Part shown: piece after piece, positions 20,719-32,148 of the stretch
How the letters are laid out: each line of letters starts with the position of its first letter
Numbering within the stretch: position 1 is the stretch's first letter
From: Ophioderma brevispina
Taxonomy: Eukaryota > Echinodermata > Ophiuroidea > Amphilepidida > Ophiodermatidae
DNA length: 64,000 nt
Direction: 5' to 3'
Assembly (NCBI GenBank): GCA_023653785.1
Contig: JAMKCH010072585.1
Span: forward strand, 40,182 to 104,181
Notes under the pieces: model-generated
Told to the model about the DNA's origin: nothing
Database searches by the model: none
Seen by the model: the letters and a program-made list of their open reading frames with translations, nothing else
Made by a program: the position numbers and the translations under genes

Positions 20719-20943
20719 TCGTCACCGGTCACCAGTGTTTTATTCAAGGCAATTCCAGATTGACAACAGCGGGACAAATAAACTACCAGTGGTCTTTAAC
20801 ACCGGCAGGCGACGATGGCTGGTGTCAATGCACCAGCTTGAAGTTTGGCGGGAAAAATTCATACGTAAATGGACATGTAAAATATTTAGAGAGCTTGTCA
20901 TTTTTGAGGAGGATCCAGGAGTTACATAGGTGCAGCGGTCAAG
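20719..20943 (+). CDS. Fibrinogen-domain gene, exon 2 (unrecognised Cys-containing module)
   Basis: A 225-bp exon between acceptor tgtttattttcag and a GTATGA donor, phase 1 on both sides. It encodes VTGHQCFIQGNSRLTTAGQI, NYQWSLTPAGDDGWCQCTSL, KFGGKNSYVNGHVKYLESLS, FLRRIQELHRCSGQ. Four cysteines (C, then CxC, then C near the end) suggest a small disulfide-bonded extracellular module of about 75 residues. I do not recognise the family. A single exon with symmetric phase 1 is the classic arrangement for a shuffled extracellular domain. The following exon joins in phase. Confidence 0.65.
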
Positions 20944-21909
20944 GTATGATCTGGACACTTTTTACTCATACTTTTTGGTGTTTGAACCGAATGTTTGAAG
21001 CATAGGCCTATGCTTGTTCATTTTAAAATGACGGCGCATTCACCTATCCAAAGTCATTGACTTATACTATAAAAAATGATGCTGGTTACATTAGAGGGAG
21101 AAGGGAGGGGTCAGCCAACTATCGATAGTGGTTAAACGTTTGTGACTTGAATCACGTCTTACAGGTTGCTGTGAATGGCAAAGCTGAAAATTTTCGCAAA
21201 AGGAGGAATTTTGTAATTAGAATAATTAATATCGGAGATCGACTGGGGGAAACGTCCTTCCAATATGAAATAGCGGGGAAATACCGGTGTAAAGAAACTG
21301 AGTGTCCCCATGAGAGAGTGTCCTAGTTATCATAGCTACATGTACGGAATAAACCGTGATCTTGTAGACGAGGCCATTTGGGTACAGTGATGAAACAAAT
21401 GGTGCATACAGCACTCAATGGAGAACACAATAGACCGATGGGTGGTAGGACACTCAGTCACACGGACACTGTATAATATGACACCGGCATGTACATGTCT
21501 ACGCTCAATCATTATAGCTGTTCCGTCAGTTCATGCAAGACATGTTAGAGGTCATTTTCGTGATGTGGCGCTATTTCATAATGGACGGACGAAAATTTGG
21601 GAGGATAACTCTTTTATAGGTGTCACTGCCCGGTGTCACTGTCACCAACACGCTGTCATGGGTTCACAGCCTATCTCAGGAATTGCTAAGAAAACAGCGT
21701 CTCTACATCCTCGGGCGTTTCAACCAAATGGTCAAATGTTTAAACAAAAGTTTTCAGGAATTCAGACAATAGCCTAAAATAACTGTATCACAACCTGTGA
21801 TCTCTTACTTATAACCACCTACTGCGATTCTTTATCAAAGGATATAATTTATATTCTTCAGCTTCATTTATAACCTATCAATGAAATTGTTCAAAATTGT
21901 GTTTTTCAG
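20944..21909. other. Intron 2 of the fibrinogen-domain gene
   Basis: About 970 bp without a recognised element. A plus-strand frame is open at 21418-21777, but it has no splice context, no recognisable domain and ordinary codon content for chance. Confidence 0.45.
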
Positions 21910-22224
21910 CAGATATGCAAACTATCAGTTTTGCAACTACCATAGGGGCGGCTGCAACTACCACAGCGGCGGCTGCAACTACCGTAGCGGCGACTGCAAC
22001 TACCATGGCGGCGGCTGCAACTACCATAGCGGCGACTGCAACTACCACAGCGGCGGCTGCAACTACCACAGCGACGACTGCAATTACCACAACTATGGCT
22101 GCAACTACTACAACGGCAGTTGCAACTACCACAGCGGAAGCTGCAACTACCACCATTGCGCCAACACCATTACCACTAGATGACCTATTTGAAGCTCCTT
22201 CCGCCGATTGCCCTACTTTACAAG
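21910..22224 (+). CDS. Fibrinogen-domain gene, exon 3 (Thr/Ala mucin-like repeat stalk)
   Basis: A 315-bp exon with acceptor ttgtgtttttcag and donor GTAAGC, phase 1 in and out. It opens DMQTISFATTIG, then runs through about ten copies of a 7-residue Ala-Thr-Thr-x-Ala-Ala-Ala/Thr unit encoded by a 21-bp DNA repeat (GCAACTACCACAGCGGCGGC). It closes TPLPLDDLFEAPSADCPTLQ. The Thr density predicts a heavily O-glycosylated, extended stalk. The closing Asp-Cys begins a typical approach to a fibrinogen C-terminal domain (D-C-x-x-L), although that domain's own first cysteine also occurs in the exon at 33696. The repeat is likely length-polymorphic. Confidence 0.72.
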
Positions 22225-22282
22225 GTAAGCCTGTGCGGGAGCCCGTGTCGTTGTAGCCCTGAACACCTTGTTTTCTTGTACC

Positions 22283-22912
22283 CCTTTAAAGGGGATGGCC
22301 CGATTTAAGTATATTAAGTTTTCATTTTGATAGGTTTACTCCAGAGGGTGTATTGAGTCAATCCCACAATGCACCAGTTTTGGGAAATTTCACCTCAATA
22401 GGGTCATGTGATCCCACAAAAATCCTATTCTTAACACATAAAAACCCCGACTTTTTTGCTCATTTTAGCCTACAAAGTGTTAGTACTTAGGGAGTTTTTT
22501 GCATGATGATGAAATGTCTTGTGGTTCTTGAACTTTGGAACACTTTTATCCCTATGTACTGACATGTGTTTTGTACAGTACAGTAAAGGCACATTGCAAT
22601 GCATTATGGGATTGATTCAAAACACCCTCTGGGTTTACTCCAAACTCCCATCTGTAAAGTTTTGCCCCGATAGTTCATTCCGTTTTGATGTGAGAGCTAA
22701 AAAAACGTGATTTTGTAAGCCCCATATAGACCACTTGTGTAATATTCGTCGACCATTTTTTCACCTTTCTGCTCATAATTTCCAAACCAAACATCCTTTA
22801 GCCCTAAATTTTCACAAGGTAAATGAGAAAAATGGTAGCTTTTGACCACTTCAGGTAAAATCTGGGGTTCTGGGGTGAGGCTGTTAGCGATCGGGCCATG
22901 GACCTTTAATTA
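22283..22912 (-). mobile_element. Dispersed repeat D with weak inverted ends, carrying a nested MITE
   Basis: Its ends, TTTAAAGGGGATGGCCCGAT and (reverse-complemented) TTAAAGGTCCATGGCCCGAT, form an imperfect inverted repeat, so it may be a MITE. Interior matches to 59120-59475 (opposite orientation) include TGTAAAGTTTTGC, TGATGTGAGAGCTAAAAA, AAGCCCCATA and GTAGCTTTTGACCACTTC. The hAT-like MITE at 22341-22632 is inserted in it. Confidence 0.7.
22341..22632. mobile_element. hAT-like MITE, copy 2, with target duplication
   Basis: Homologous to 5-299 in reverse orientation. Terminal inverted repeats CCAGAGGGTGTATTGAGTCA and (reverse-complemented right end) CCAGAGGGTGTTTTGAATCA. The flanks read ggtttactCCAGAG and CTCTGGgtttact, giving an 8-bp or slightly longer direct repeat GGTTTACT(C), as expected for hAT. 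It interrupts dispersed repeat D. Confidence 0.88.
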
Positions 22913-23266
22913 GCCTAATGCCAAACCAATACTGATAGACTGCAACATGCTTCTTAGTTCTAATTATATTTCAAAGCAATTAATCTCTATCAGTCAAGGG
23001 AAATTATATCGTAAATAATGTTCCAGAAATCGTCACAGGTTTTAAAGCTTCAGGTATTATTTTGCAGTTCTTGATTTCTCATCATATAATCCGATCAATG
23101 TCATAGACACTCTGCAGACACCTTTTCTTTGTCTATTGACTCTTCAACCCGCGTACCCTGGCTCCTACCCCAACCCCTCGCTCTTCAGTAAAGCGACGTT
23201 CACAAAATGTGGGTGGCGAGTGTGACCTGGTTATGCTTGGAGTGACATTACAAAAAAGTTAGATAT
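22913..23266. other. Intron sequence, nothing recognised
   Basis: Intron 3 of the fibrinogen-domain gene, between repeat D and a LINE. No bounded feature seen. Confidence 0.45.
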
Positions 23267-23267
23267 A

Positions 23268-25510
23268 ATGCAGTACCATACCTTGTGTACACGAAGTGTC
23301 CACGGGTTCTGGCACAAATTCACCTCATCTTCAAATGAATTTGGAGAAAGAAGAAGATCACATTATCACGGAGAGAGTTGGCGAGGTTGCAGTGTCTTGA
23401 TCCCAAAAGAAGATGACCGAACCAGACCAGAGCTGTTTAGGAATATCGCCCAGACAAACTTGAGTAGAAAGAATGTTCTTCCAAGTACTGGCAAACAGAC
23501 TGTTATCTTTCATGGTGGGAAATGGGTACATTGACCAAGCTATACAGAAATGGTTCCTTCCAAGCTCTTCCAGGAGTAGCAGGCTGTGTAGAACATACAC
23601 AAGTACTCACGGAGACACTCTTAGATGCAAAGAGAAATTCAAAGGACACTGTAGTGGCGTGGGTGGACCTAGAAAACGCCTATGGATCAGTTGCTCATAG
23701 CCTCATCCAGTTTGCCTCGGAATGGTATCAAACATCAGAAGGTATATGTCGATGACACTCATTGCAAGAAGCGAAGCAGGACGTGAGGTATTGTTACATC
23801 TGGTGGAGACCTTCCTTACTTGGACCTAAACAATGAAAGCAAACCATCCAAGTGTAGGAGCCTCGCAATGAAGAAAACACAGTTGGTCAATGCCCTATGA
23901 AAGAAAACCAGATCCTATGTGCCATATGATCCGAAGCTCAAGATCGCAGGGAAGGAAATGCCATTCACCCGTCAAGCCCCATTGAGGTCTATAGGAGAAG
24001 AAATATACAAAGACCTCAGCGATTCAGAAGTGAGAGTATCGGTTTCTGCAAAGTCCAAGGATCTGATGGAGAAGACTAATCGTGGCAATGTAAACAATAT
24101 TGGGAAGATGTGGATCTATGCGAACCATGTGGTGTGTCGTATTATCTGGGAATTCATAATCTACTGTTCTCTATCACCTTTGCTGAAAACCTACAGACAA
24201 TAGCTAACCGTTATCTGAAGAAATGGGCAGGCCTAGCATGGTTTGCTAAACCTTCAATTCTAGGAGAGAGAAGAAAGGGCTTCAACTGAAGGCACTGACA
24301 ACACACCTCAAGTGCATACAAGTCATCAAGTATCACATTCTGAAGCACTCAGTTGACATGGATACACACTATGTGTATGGTCATATCATGGAAAGACAGA
24401 ATGTGAAGAAGAACTGGAATGGTGTGAAAGAATTGGAGAGAGAGAGAGAGAGAGAGACAAAGACACTTGTTCCTCGATAAGCTCTGCAGAGGGCAACATG
24501 GAAGACAAGGGATCGGTTTTATCAAAGGTGATAAAAGACCGAGAACAAGAGTTAAGGAACTCAGGAAGGCCCTTACATCTCTTGTCAAAGAAGTTACTGA
24601 AGAGCAGATGCTGGTCAAACTCTACAGCATGGCACAGCAGGGTAGATGATTGGGATGGGATACTGCAATGCAGCTTTATATCACATGGGCAAGCTTTTGT
24701 ATTCATCATGGTCACCAGAACTGCTCAAATTCTATCTCAACTCAGTGCAGGGCACACAACTGTTGCCAATATTCACTCAGAGCTGGAAGATACAATTGGA
24801 GGCATGACATGGTGCTGCGCCAAATCATCCACCATATTGTCCCAGCAATTGTTAGGGCAAGAGCATATACTGAGGAGGAGTCAGCCCAATGTCAGAAGTC
24901 TGGAATAGCCTTCAAATCAGAAAAAGACAATGCTTACGGAAATGTGAAGTGGTCAAGTAATGAGAAGCATGACGGGATCCACTACTGTCACGACTGGGAG
25001 ATTGTTTGGGATGAAGATAACAGTCCCACAGTGTTTCCACCAGTAATCGTGGTAAAGTTCTGCGAAACGCCCAGATATCACCATATATTCTACTCTCACA
25101 AAACGATGTGTGCTGATCGAGCTGACAGTCTCAGCAGAGGAAAACTTTGCACTTGCAAATTCCAGAAGAAAAGGGCAAGTATGCCGATCTTATCCTAGAA
25201 TGTCAGAATGCTGGATGGAAAGTGAAGTATTTTCTCGTTGAAGTGGGCTCTAGAGGCTGTACCAACCGTGTTTCAAATAATTTAGCCTTTCTAACAAACA
25301 AATCAAGAAAGCAATAGATGAAATCTCTGAAATAGCCCTGAGAGCAACGTTTACAATCTGGCTGTCGAGAAGCAGCAAGATGATTGGAAGTTGGGAATTA
25401 TTAGTAGAAAGTGCCACAGAAGTGCCAGGAGCTATGCAGCTGGAGAGGGATCGAGGGTCCCCAGGCCAAAACGCCTTTGCAACTGCCCCCGATTGGGACG
25501 GGCGGTGGTG
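23268..25510 (+). mobile_element. LINE with restriction-like endonuclease (R2/NeSL-like), decayed
   Basis: Ordered remnants in several frames: GCSVLIPKEDD; VLANRLLSFMVGNGYIDQAI; LPGVAGCVEHTQVLTETLLD; KDTVVAWVDLENAYGSVAHS (reverse transcriptase motif with catalytic Asp). The central catalytic block is deleted (about 23755-23930). Then KIAGKEMPFTRQAPLRSIGE; LKALTTHLKCIQVIKYHILK; REDKDTCS; RGQHGRQGIGFIKGDKRPRT; MLVKLYSMAQQGRWLG; RYNWRHDMVLRQIIHHIVPA; DWEIVWDEDNSPTVFPPVI; and KYADLILECQNAGWKVKYFL with VEVGSRG at the C-terminal endonuclease. The layout (reverse transcriptase first, endonuclease last) fits the site-specific R2-like class. Intronic, multiple stops and frameshifts. Confidence 0.75.
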
Positions 25511-25519
25511 GGGTCAGCG

Positions 25520-25860
25520 GTAGAAGTAATTATAGTCCGGCGTACTCACAGTCCGGCTACAACGGTAAGGAATAGGACACTCAATTCAGTTGACTCTTCA
25601 CACAACATTAGTTTCACGCTTTATTCCGTTATCGTCTATGGAGCCCGGACTATGGCTCCCGCTGGACAATAGTTGCTTTCACACCGGTGTAGAAGTAACC
25701 ATTGTCCGGCGTACTCATAGTCCGGGAACAATGGTGAACAATAGGGTAATCGATTCAGTTGACTCTTTACGCAACATTAGTTTCACGCTTTATTCCGTTA
25801 TCGTCTATGGAGCCCGGACTATGGCTCCCACCGGACTATATCTGCTTTCACACCGGCATT
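25520..25860. repeat. Two-copy tandem repeat, about 170 bp
   Basis: The unit begins TAGAAGTAA(C/T)(C/T)ATAGTCCGG-like sequence and includes CATTAGTTTCACGCTTTATT, CCGTTATCGTCTATGGAGCC and CGGACTATGGCTCCC. Two copies lie head to tail at about 25520-25690 and 25690-25860, directly behind the LINE remnant. Each unit holds internal CCGGACTAT/ATAGTCCGG inverted words. The nature of the unit is unknown. Confidence 0.85.
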
Positions 25861-26049
25861 TCAAACATTACGTCTCTCTTTCGTGGAAAAAATGTAATGC
25901 AAAGAAAAACAAGGCGGTTCTCGAACCACAAAGGTCCCCCGCCCCTCGCGGTAGTAAAAGGAGCGAAAGTAACATAACTTTAGGATCACAGGGAAGATTG
26001 TGGTAGAAATTAGTGGTTCTCGAACCACTGAGGCTCATGCCATAGCTGT

Positions 26050-27548
26050 TGCAATACCTTAGATGACCCAAGATGACTTCGAAAAATGTTGGTTGTAGTC
26101 AACATAATTGATACCAAGTTTCATGGCCATACAACCATTAGTAGTTATTTGACCTTGGGTGACCCACTTGACCTCGAAATTACATTCACAACTTTCATTG
26201 CTGTATGTTGACCACACCTATAAGTTTAATAACCATGCAACCATTTGTGATTTGACCTTACGTTGATTTGACCTGATGACCTTGAAATGTTGGAAATTTT
26301 TTGGTATCCAAAGGTGAATACTCCCCAGGTTTCAGGACCATAGAACCATTTGTAGTGATTTGACTTTGGATGACCCTGAATGACCTTAAAATGACCTTCA
26401 CAAGTTACAGCACTAAATGTTGACCACACCCACAAACTTTCATGACCATACAACTATTTGTAGTGATATGACCTTCTTTGACATTGGATGACCCCAGATG
26501 ACCTTGAAATGACCTTCAACATTTTTGGTATCAAATGCTGACTACCCCCATGACCATACAACCATGGATGACCCCACATGACCTTGAAATGACCTTCAAA
26601 ATTTCCAGCACTGAATGTTGACCACACCCACCAAGTTTCATGACCATACAACCATTTGCAGTGATTTGACCTCAGATGACCCCAGATGATCTGGAAATGA
26701 CCTTGAAAAATGCTTCAAATGCTGACTATCCCCACCAGGTTTCATGGCCATACAACCATGTTAAGTGATCTGACCTTGGATGACCCCGCACGACCTTGAA
26801 ATGACCTTCAAATTTTTTGGCACTGAATGTTGAATGCACCCACCAAGTTTCATCATCCTACCACTTATTTAGTGATTTGACCTTGAATGACCCCATGGGC
26901 CCCACATGACCTTGAAATGACCTTCAAAATTTCTGGCATCAAATATGAACCTCAGCCACCAAGTTTCATCATCCTACCACAATTGACAAGGTTTAAAGCA
27001 ATTTAACCCATTTTTGACCGCATTTGACCTTTGACCCAAACCACATGACCCATCTCCGAACTCATCCACCGCCTATTTGAGTGACATCTATGGTGCGAAG
27101 ATGGGCACCCATACCTGCTCAGATAAAAAGATATCGTGTTTACAAGGTTTGTAGCAATTTAACCCTATTTTTGACCATATTTGACTCATTTTTGACCGCA
27201 TTTGACCTTTGACCCAAGCCACATGACCCATCTCCGAACTCATCCACCGCCTACTTGAGTGACATCTATGGTGCGAAGATGGGCACCCATACTTCCTCAG
27301 ATAAAAAGATATCGTGTTTACAAGGTTTGTAGCAATTTAACCCTATTTTTGACCATATTTGACCTTTGACCCATGACACATGACCCATTTCAGATCCAGG
27401 CCAACGCGTACTTGAGATACATCTATGTTGCGAAGATGGACCCCCACACTTGCTTAGATCCAAAGATATCGCGTGGGACACACACACACACGCACGGACG
27501 AAGAGCATTTCTATAGTCCCCCTTCGCCAACAAAAGTTGGCGGGGGAC
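26050..27548. repeat. TGACCT-rich repeat block with 3' hairpin
   Basis: About 1.5 kb. The first part (to about 26960) is a loose tandem of 120-130-bp units with TGACCTTGAAATGACCTTCA, ATGTTGACCACACCCACC and AAGTTTCATGACCATACAAC. The second part (26990-27475) is about three copies of a 160-180-bp unit with TTGACCGCATTTGACCTTTG, CATGACCCATCTCCGAACTC and GAAGATGGGCACCCATAC. It ends with a (CA)n run and a strong hairpin at 27516-27548 (GTCCCCC...GCCAAC, aaaa, GTTGGCGGGGGAC). Non-coding, in intron 3 of the fibrinogen-domain gene. Confidence 0.88.
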
Positions 27549-27954
27549 CAATGACTTTACTTGATACTGATCAGGGGAGGGCGGCCAAGAAATCCCATTT
27601 TCAGACGTCGCTATTGGTTTAACACGTAAAAGCGAAATCTTGACGAAAAATTCTGAATTTTTAATATATTGTCAAGGAATATTTTCTTATTCCAAAACCG
27701 TTGGAGTTGAAGAATCAACTCCACTGGAAGGGTTATTTCTGTGTTTTTTTTGTATTAATAACGAACGAGGACGAGGTCGTATGTAGGTCATGGGAATACC
27801 CATGACCGACCCACATCAAAGCACCCAAATTGGCTTGTGGTTTGCACTCCGTATTGCTGTAATTTCTTTTGACATTTTTGGTGAATAGCTATAATGAATG
27901 AGGCTTGGCCGCCACCGCCTGAGACTGATGAATGTAAAGATTAAATTTCTAATA

Positions 27955-28292
27955 CCCAAATGGATATTAGACCAAATGGATATTAGACCAAATGGATATT
28001 AGACCAATTGGGTATTAGACAAAATGGATATTAGACAAAATGAATATTAGACAAGATGGATATTACACCAAATCGGATTTAGACCAAATGGTGTTTGTGG
28101 TTATTAGACCAAATGGTAGTAGACGAAATGGGCATTAGACTAGATGGGCATTAGACCAAATGGCTATTAGACTTTTTGGTTGTTAGATAAATTTTATGGT
28201 AGACTTAATGGTTATTAGACAAATTGGTATTAGACAATATGGGTTTAGACCAATTGAAGTTAGACCAAATGGCTATTAGACCAAATGGCAAT
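27955..28292. repeat. 16-bp tandem repeat (AAATGGATATTAGACC)
   Basis: About 20 copies of a 15-17-bp unit. The first copies are nearly identical, while later ones vary around the constant ATTAGAC core. Intronic. Confidence 0.95.
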
Positions 28293-31200
28293 AAATCGTT
28301 GTGAACAGGTCAAATGTTGTTGACAAGTCAGAGATTGAGCTAAGTATTATAGCCTGTGGGTTTTCCATTTGCTGTGTGTTGCAAAATAGGTAGTTTCCCA
28401 TGATGTCATCAATGCATATGTCATTTATGTGAGATCCAATTGGACCGTGTTAGGCTATGTTTATGCATGATGATGTTGTAATGATTATCATTAGAGATTA
28501 GGGAAAACTAGCTGGAAAATATAAATACAGATAGATAATAGAGAACTTGGTTAGTTGTTTATATAGTTGTGGATCCCCAGTGTGGTAGATCAGTACAATA
28601 TACCATAAAAATATAATCAATCAATCAAAATATAATATAGATACCACAGGATCTTAACATTAAGATATTTTGTCTGCTGCCATCAGTTTTGGAATCGAAA
28701 TGGATTCCTGTTTGTGGTCCTGAACATTTGTGACGCAGACTTTCGGTAGTAACACTTGAATTATTGTACTACTGTATTAGTGTCGTCGTGGGACAACCCG
28801 TCGTCTTAAACTGCTGCACAAAGTTATCTTCGGGACTGAGAAGATTCCTATGGATTATATTTCCCGTGGATTTATATGACCTTGCATGCTGTCATTTTAG
28901 ATTCTTCGCTGTGAGGACATTATCATCGTTGAACAACAACGTTTACGCTTCTTTTAATTCTGCCTGTTGTCACATCTCTGTGGACTTTTGAATAAGACTG
29001 TAAAATCTTAACATTGAGATGATTATTGAATTGCAATTGTTGTTTTGGACATTCCGAATTCTTGTGAACCAATCAATCTGACAAAAATCATAATAAACAG
29101 TGTTATATTATAGAATTCAGATTATTTTGTGCACAAGGTTCATTTGTTGGAGTTGAAAGGGTATTTCTGACCTTGACGTTCACGAGATAACACAACAGAT
29201 AGGGTGCACAGGGCCAGTTATGTTGTGCGGTTGCCAAAAAGTCGAAACGGTGATTAATGTTGTGTCTCATCTGCTTTTGTGTTTCAACATTTACAAATTT
29301 ATATTTTAACATATTAGACCTTTTCGATTTACTCGGTCGAAAATCAAATTATTTTTGCTGCTTTTGACTTATTTTTAAAGCACTCACTGTTAAAATGTCC
29401 GTAAATTGAAATATTCGGTATTTTTTCATTAAAAATGCGGATTTTTCCCGTAAAGCATATATATATAGTTGAAAAAACCCTAACCTCATTCAGATCATGT
29501 TTCAGACGTATTAAATGATTAATCTAAGCTCTATGCAAATTAATCTAAAGCTCTATGCAACAGCTGGGTTTGTGATTTCAGACAGCTCCAGCCAATTGGT
29601 ATCTGAACTAGGATGAGTTGGTTTAATTAAGAAATATTTATTAGAAACTTGCATATTGAAGTTGACATATTAACTACAAGGCATGCATGGAAGACTTCTC
29701 GCATAGTAATTGTACGACGTGCAACCATACAGGCATTATCACTATTAATGTGCTTCATGATGCCATGCGCCAGGGTTTTGATGAAAATGTTCATGAATTT
29801 TCATTTATGTGAACTTCATAGATAGGGACTTCATACTATTCTGTTGCTATCTGCGGAAGGTCGCAAACACAAATTTTTAATTTGTCAAATAAGACCCTTT
29901 TCGTGACAATTAATGTTTTCAGTGCAGACTCAGCAGCTCATAGTGTTCATGAAATATAAAGCCTCGGAAAATGTATAGCCTTACATTTACTGGCATAACG
30001 GAATTGAATTCTCATATAGCTTCATATGCTCTAACACGGGCCTGGTTTTCATCGATTTCAACTGCAGACGTGTGCAGGGAATGTGGACAATAGCAAGGTC
30101 GTTTGTCTATTGTATTTGTGCAAGCGCATGCAAAATTACCCTTCCAACAATTTTCATCATGTACATGAAATTAATAGTACTTGGGTGACTTGCCGACCAA
30201 ATGTAAGAGGCTACAACATCCAGGGAATCTTGTAGGCTTTTTTAAGTTTCCGAACTTTAATTAACATAGACTCGTACTCAGTTGTATTAAACCACAAAGG
30301 TCACGGACTAACCGGTCAAACCGCCATTTCCGTCGTCTGGTGAGTCATTTTAATAAAATGGACTCGTGGTTTATTTTCTTTAAAAATTTCTGTTACCCTA
30401 AGGCGAATATTGGTCTTAATCAGGTCAGGTGAGGGCGATTTATAATCAAACTTTACATACAACAACGCATGCAAAAATAGCAATTTGAAAAATCTCCTGG
30501 CACACTACTTTCAAATGTGGCAGTTGTCTCTTTAAAAAACGTAAACGGGTTTTACCTTGAATTTTTTTTTTTCTTCCTCCACTTTTAATCTGGGAGAGGA
30601 AATAAAATCAAATTTTTGTATCGAAACTAAAACTAGTGGCTAAAATAAAACACTTAGAAAAGTCAATGAGAATAATTTGTTGTTCTTTCATATTTCAAGT
30701 GAAAATTTAAAATGAACAACTTGTTCCGGTACCAACCCATATCAATTCCTGATTAATGTGCATTGTAAAGTCACAAGCATTTCTCATCCCTTCAACGAAA
30801 TTGCTCTTTCTTTCCAATTAAAAAACACCTTTTGTATGAGAGTGCCAGAGCACAAACTTTCCCAATTGTATTTGCCAAGGGGGTGAACGCATTCAAAACC
30901 AGTCGTTGTGTCCCCCGTGCTGGGCGCTGACATTTGAATATTTGCACGGAATAATTATCAGTTTTGGTGCTTTTTTATAACACACATAATGTCAATTCGA
31001 CGAGACAAAAAAATCCGCCAAAATATCAGTTGTTGGATTTGGGTGCTATTGGGTGGGTCAATTTTGTTTCTCCCATGGCACAACAACAGAAATGAGAATG
31101 ACACAATCAGCGTCCTGATTTAAATAACCCGCCTCAATGAATACATGTTTTCACCTAAGCGCGCATTGCATTATGAGAAAAAAAGAGGATCTGAACACAT

Positions 31201-31630
31201 GATCCAGGTACACTATTGTTAAATTAACAAACAACCTGAGCCACCTCTAACCATACCATTAATTTGTAATCACTACCGATAGTGGTAATTATGAAGTGGC
31301 ACCCACAGGATGTGGGGAAGAAGCGGAGGCAGCCATTCTTTCTTCTATTGTTGGTACTCTAAGGTTTTTCTTTGGTGGTCGGCAAAACATTCGAGACGGT
31401 GAATTTCTAAATATGACGTAACGGTTTTGCCCTCTCTATCTATTAGCAACCCTCTTTGGTTTTGCAAATCATTTGTTTGTCATTAGTAAAGACATACATA
31501 CAAAATTGATTATTTTTCTTAGAACTGTTCATGATATTGCCATCTGCATCTGACTTGCATGAAAGTTCTTACCATTATACTACCCATCTGTCAGAGCAAT
31601 ATTGTAATTTTTATGGGGAGAAGGCTGTGG
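28293..31630. other. Intron sequence; possible solo LTR only
   Basis: About 3.3 kb with no exon recognised. The interval around 28470-29115 starts TGTTGTAATG, has a TATA-like TATAAATAC near 28519 and an AATAAA near 29092, a layout seen in solo LTRs. I could not find a target duplication or a clean CA end, so this is only a suggestion. The rest is AT-rich unique-looking sequence. Confidence 0.3.
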
Positions 31631-32148
31631 GTTGCAAAATGCCCCCCCCCCCCGGAGGTGGCACTTGTATTCAAAGGTGGACATGATGCATGAACAAGAA
31701 AACGCGTAAAAGGTCCCTTTTTTCCAACAGGCGATGTACGCGGAAGGGTGTCAAAAACAGCAAAATATGGGAAAAAATGAAATTGTGATGTACGTATTTA
31801 GGGTATCTCATTAAATAGGGATCAAAATCATCAAATATATTGTAATCGGAACTTCGGAAGTAAAGAAAAGCAAGATAATAAAGGGTATGTTTACGACACG
31901 ATGCATTGCTTACTTGGCTATAGGGTAGCAAAAACAGATGAAAATACTTGTTTAAGGTATGTTTTATACTGATTCGCATTGATACGTTCGTCCCCCTGGA
32001 GTTTTGGACCTATTCCAATAAGTCGGAGAGGGAAAATGAAAGAATTCAAATGCACGTGCCACACCAGATTATCTTGGAGGACACTCCGGTCATTTAACTC
32101 ACTCACCTGCCACTAAATACAATATCATTCAGGTATGGAAACGCAATA

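Noticed and set aside
21878..22156. Val/Ala-rich minus-strand frame
   Set aside because: Antisense of the Thr/Ala exon; the plus strand has both splice sites in phase.
24650..25198. 182-codon plus-strand frame as an independent gene
   Set aside because: It is one frame of the decayed LINE; neighbouring protein blocks of the same element lie in other frames on both sides.
28764..28991. 75-codon plus-strand frame as an exon
   Set aside because: No acceptor or donor at sensible places and no recognisable domain; it may be part of a solo LTR instead.
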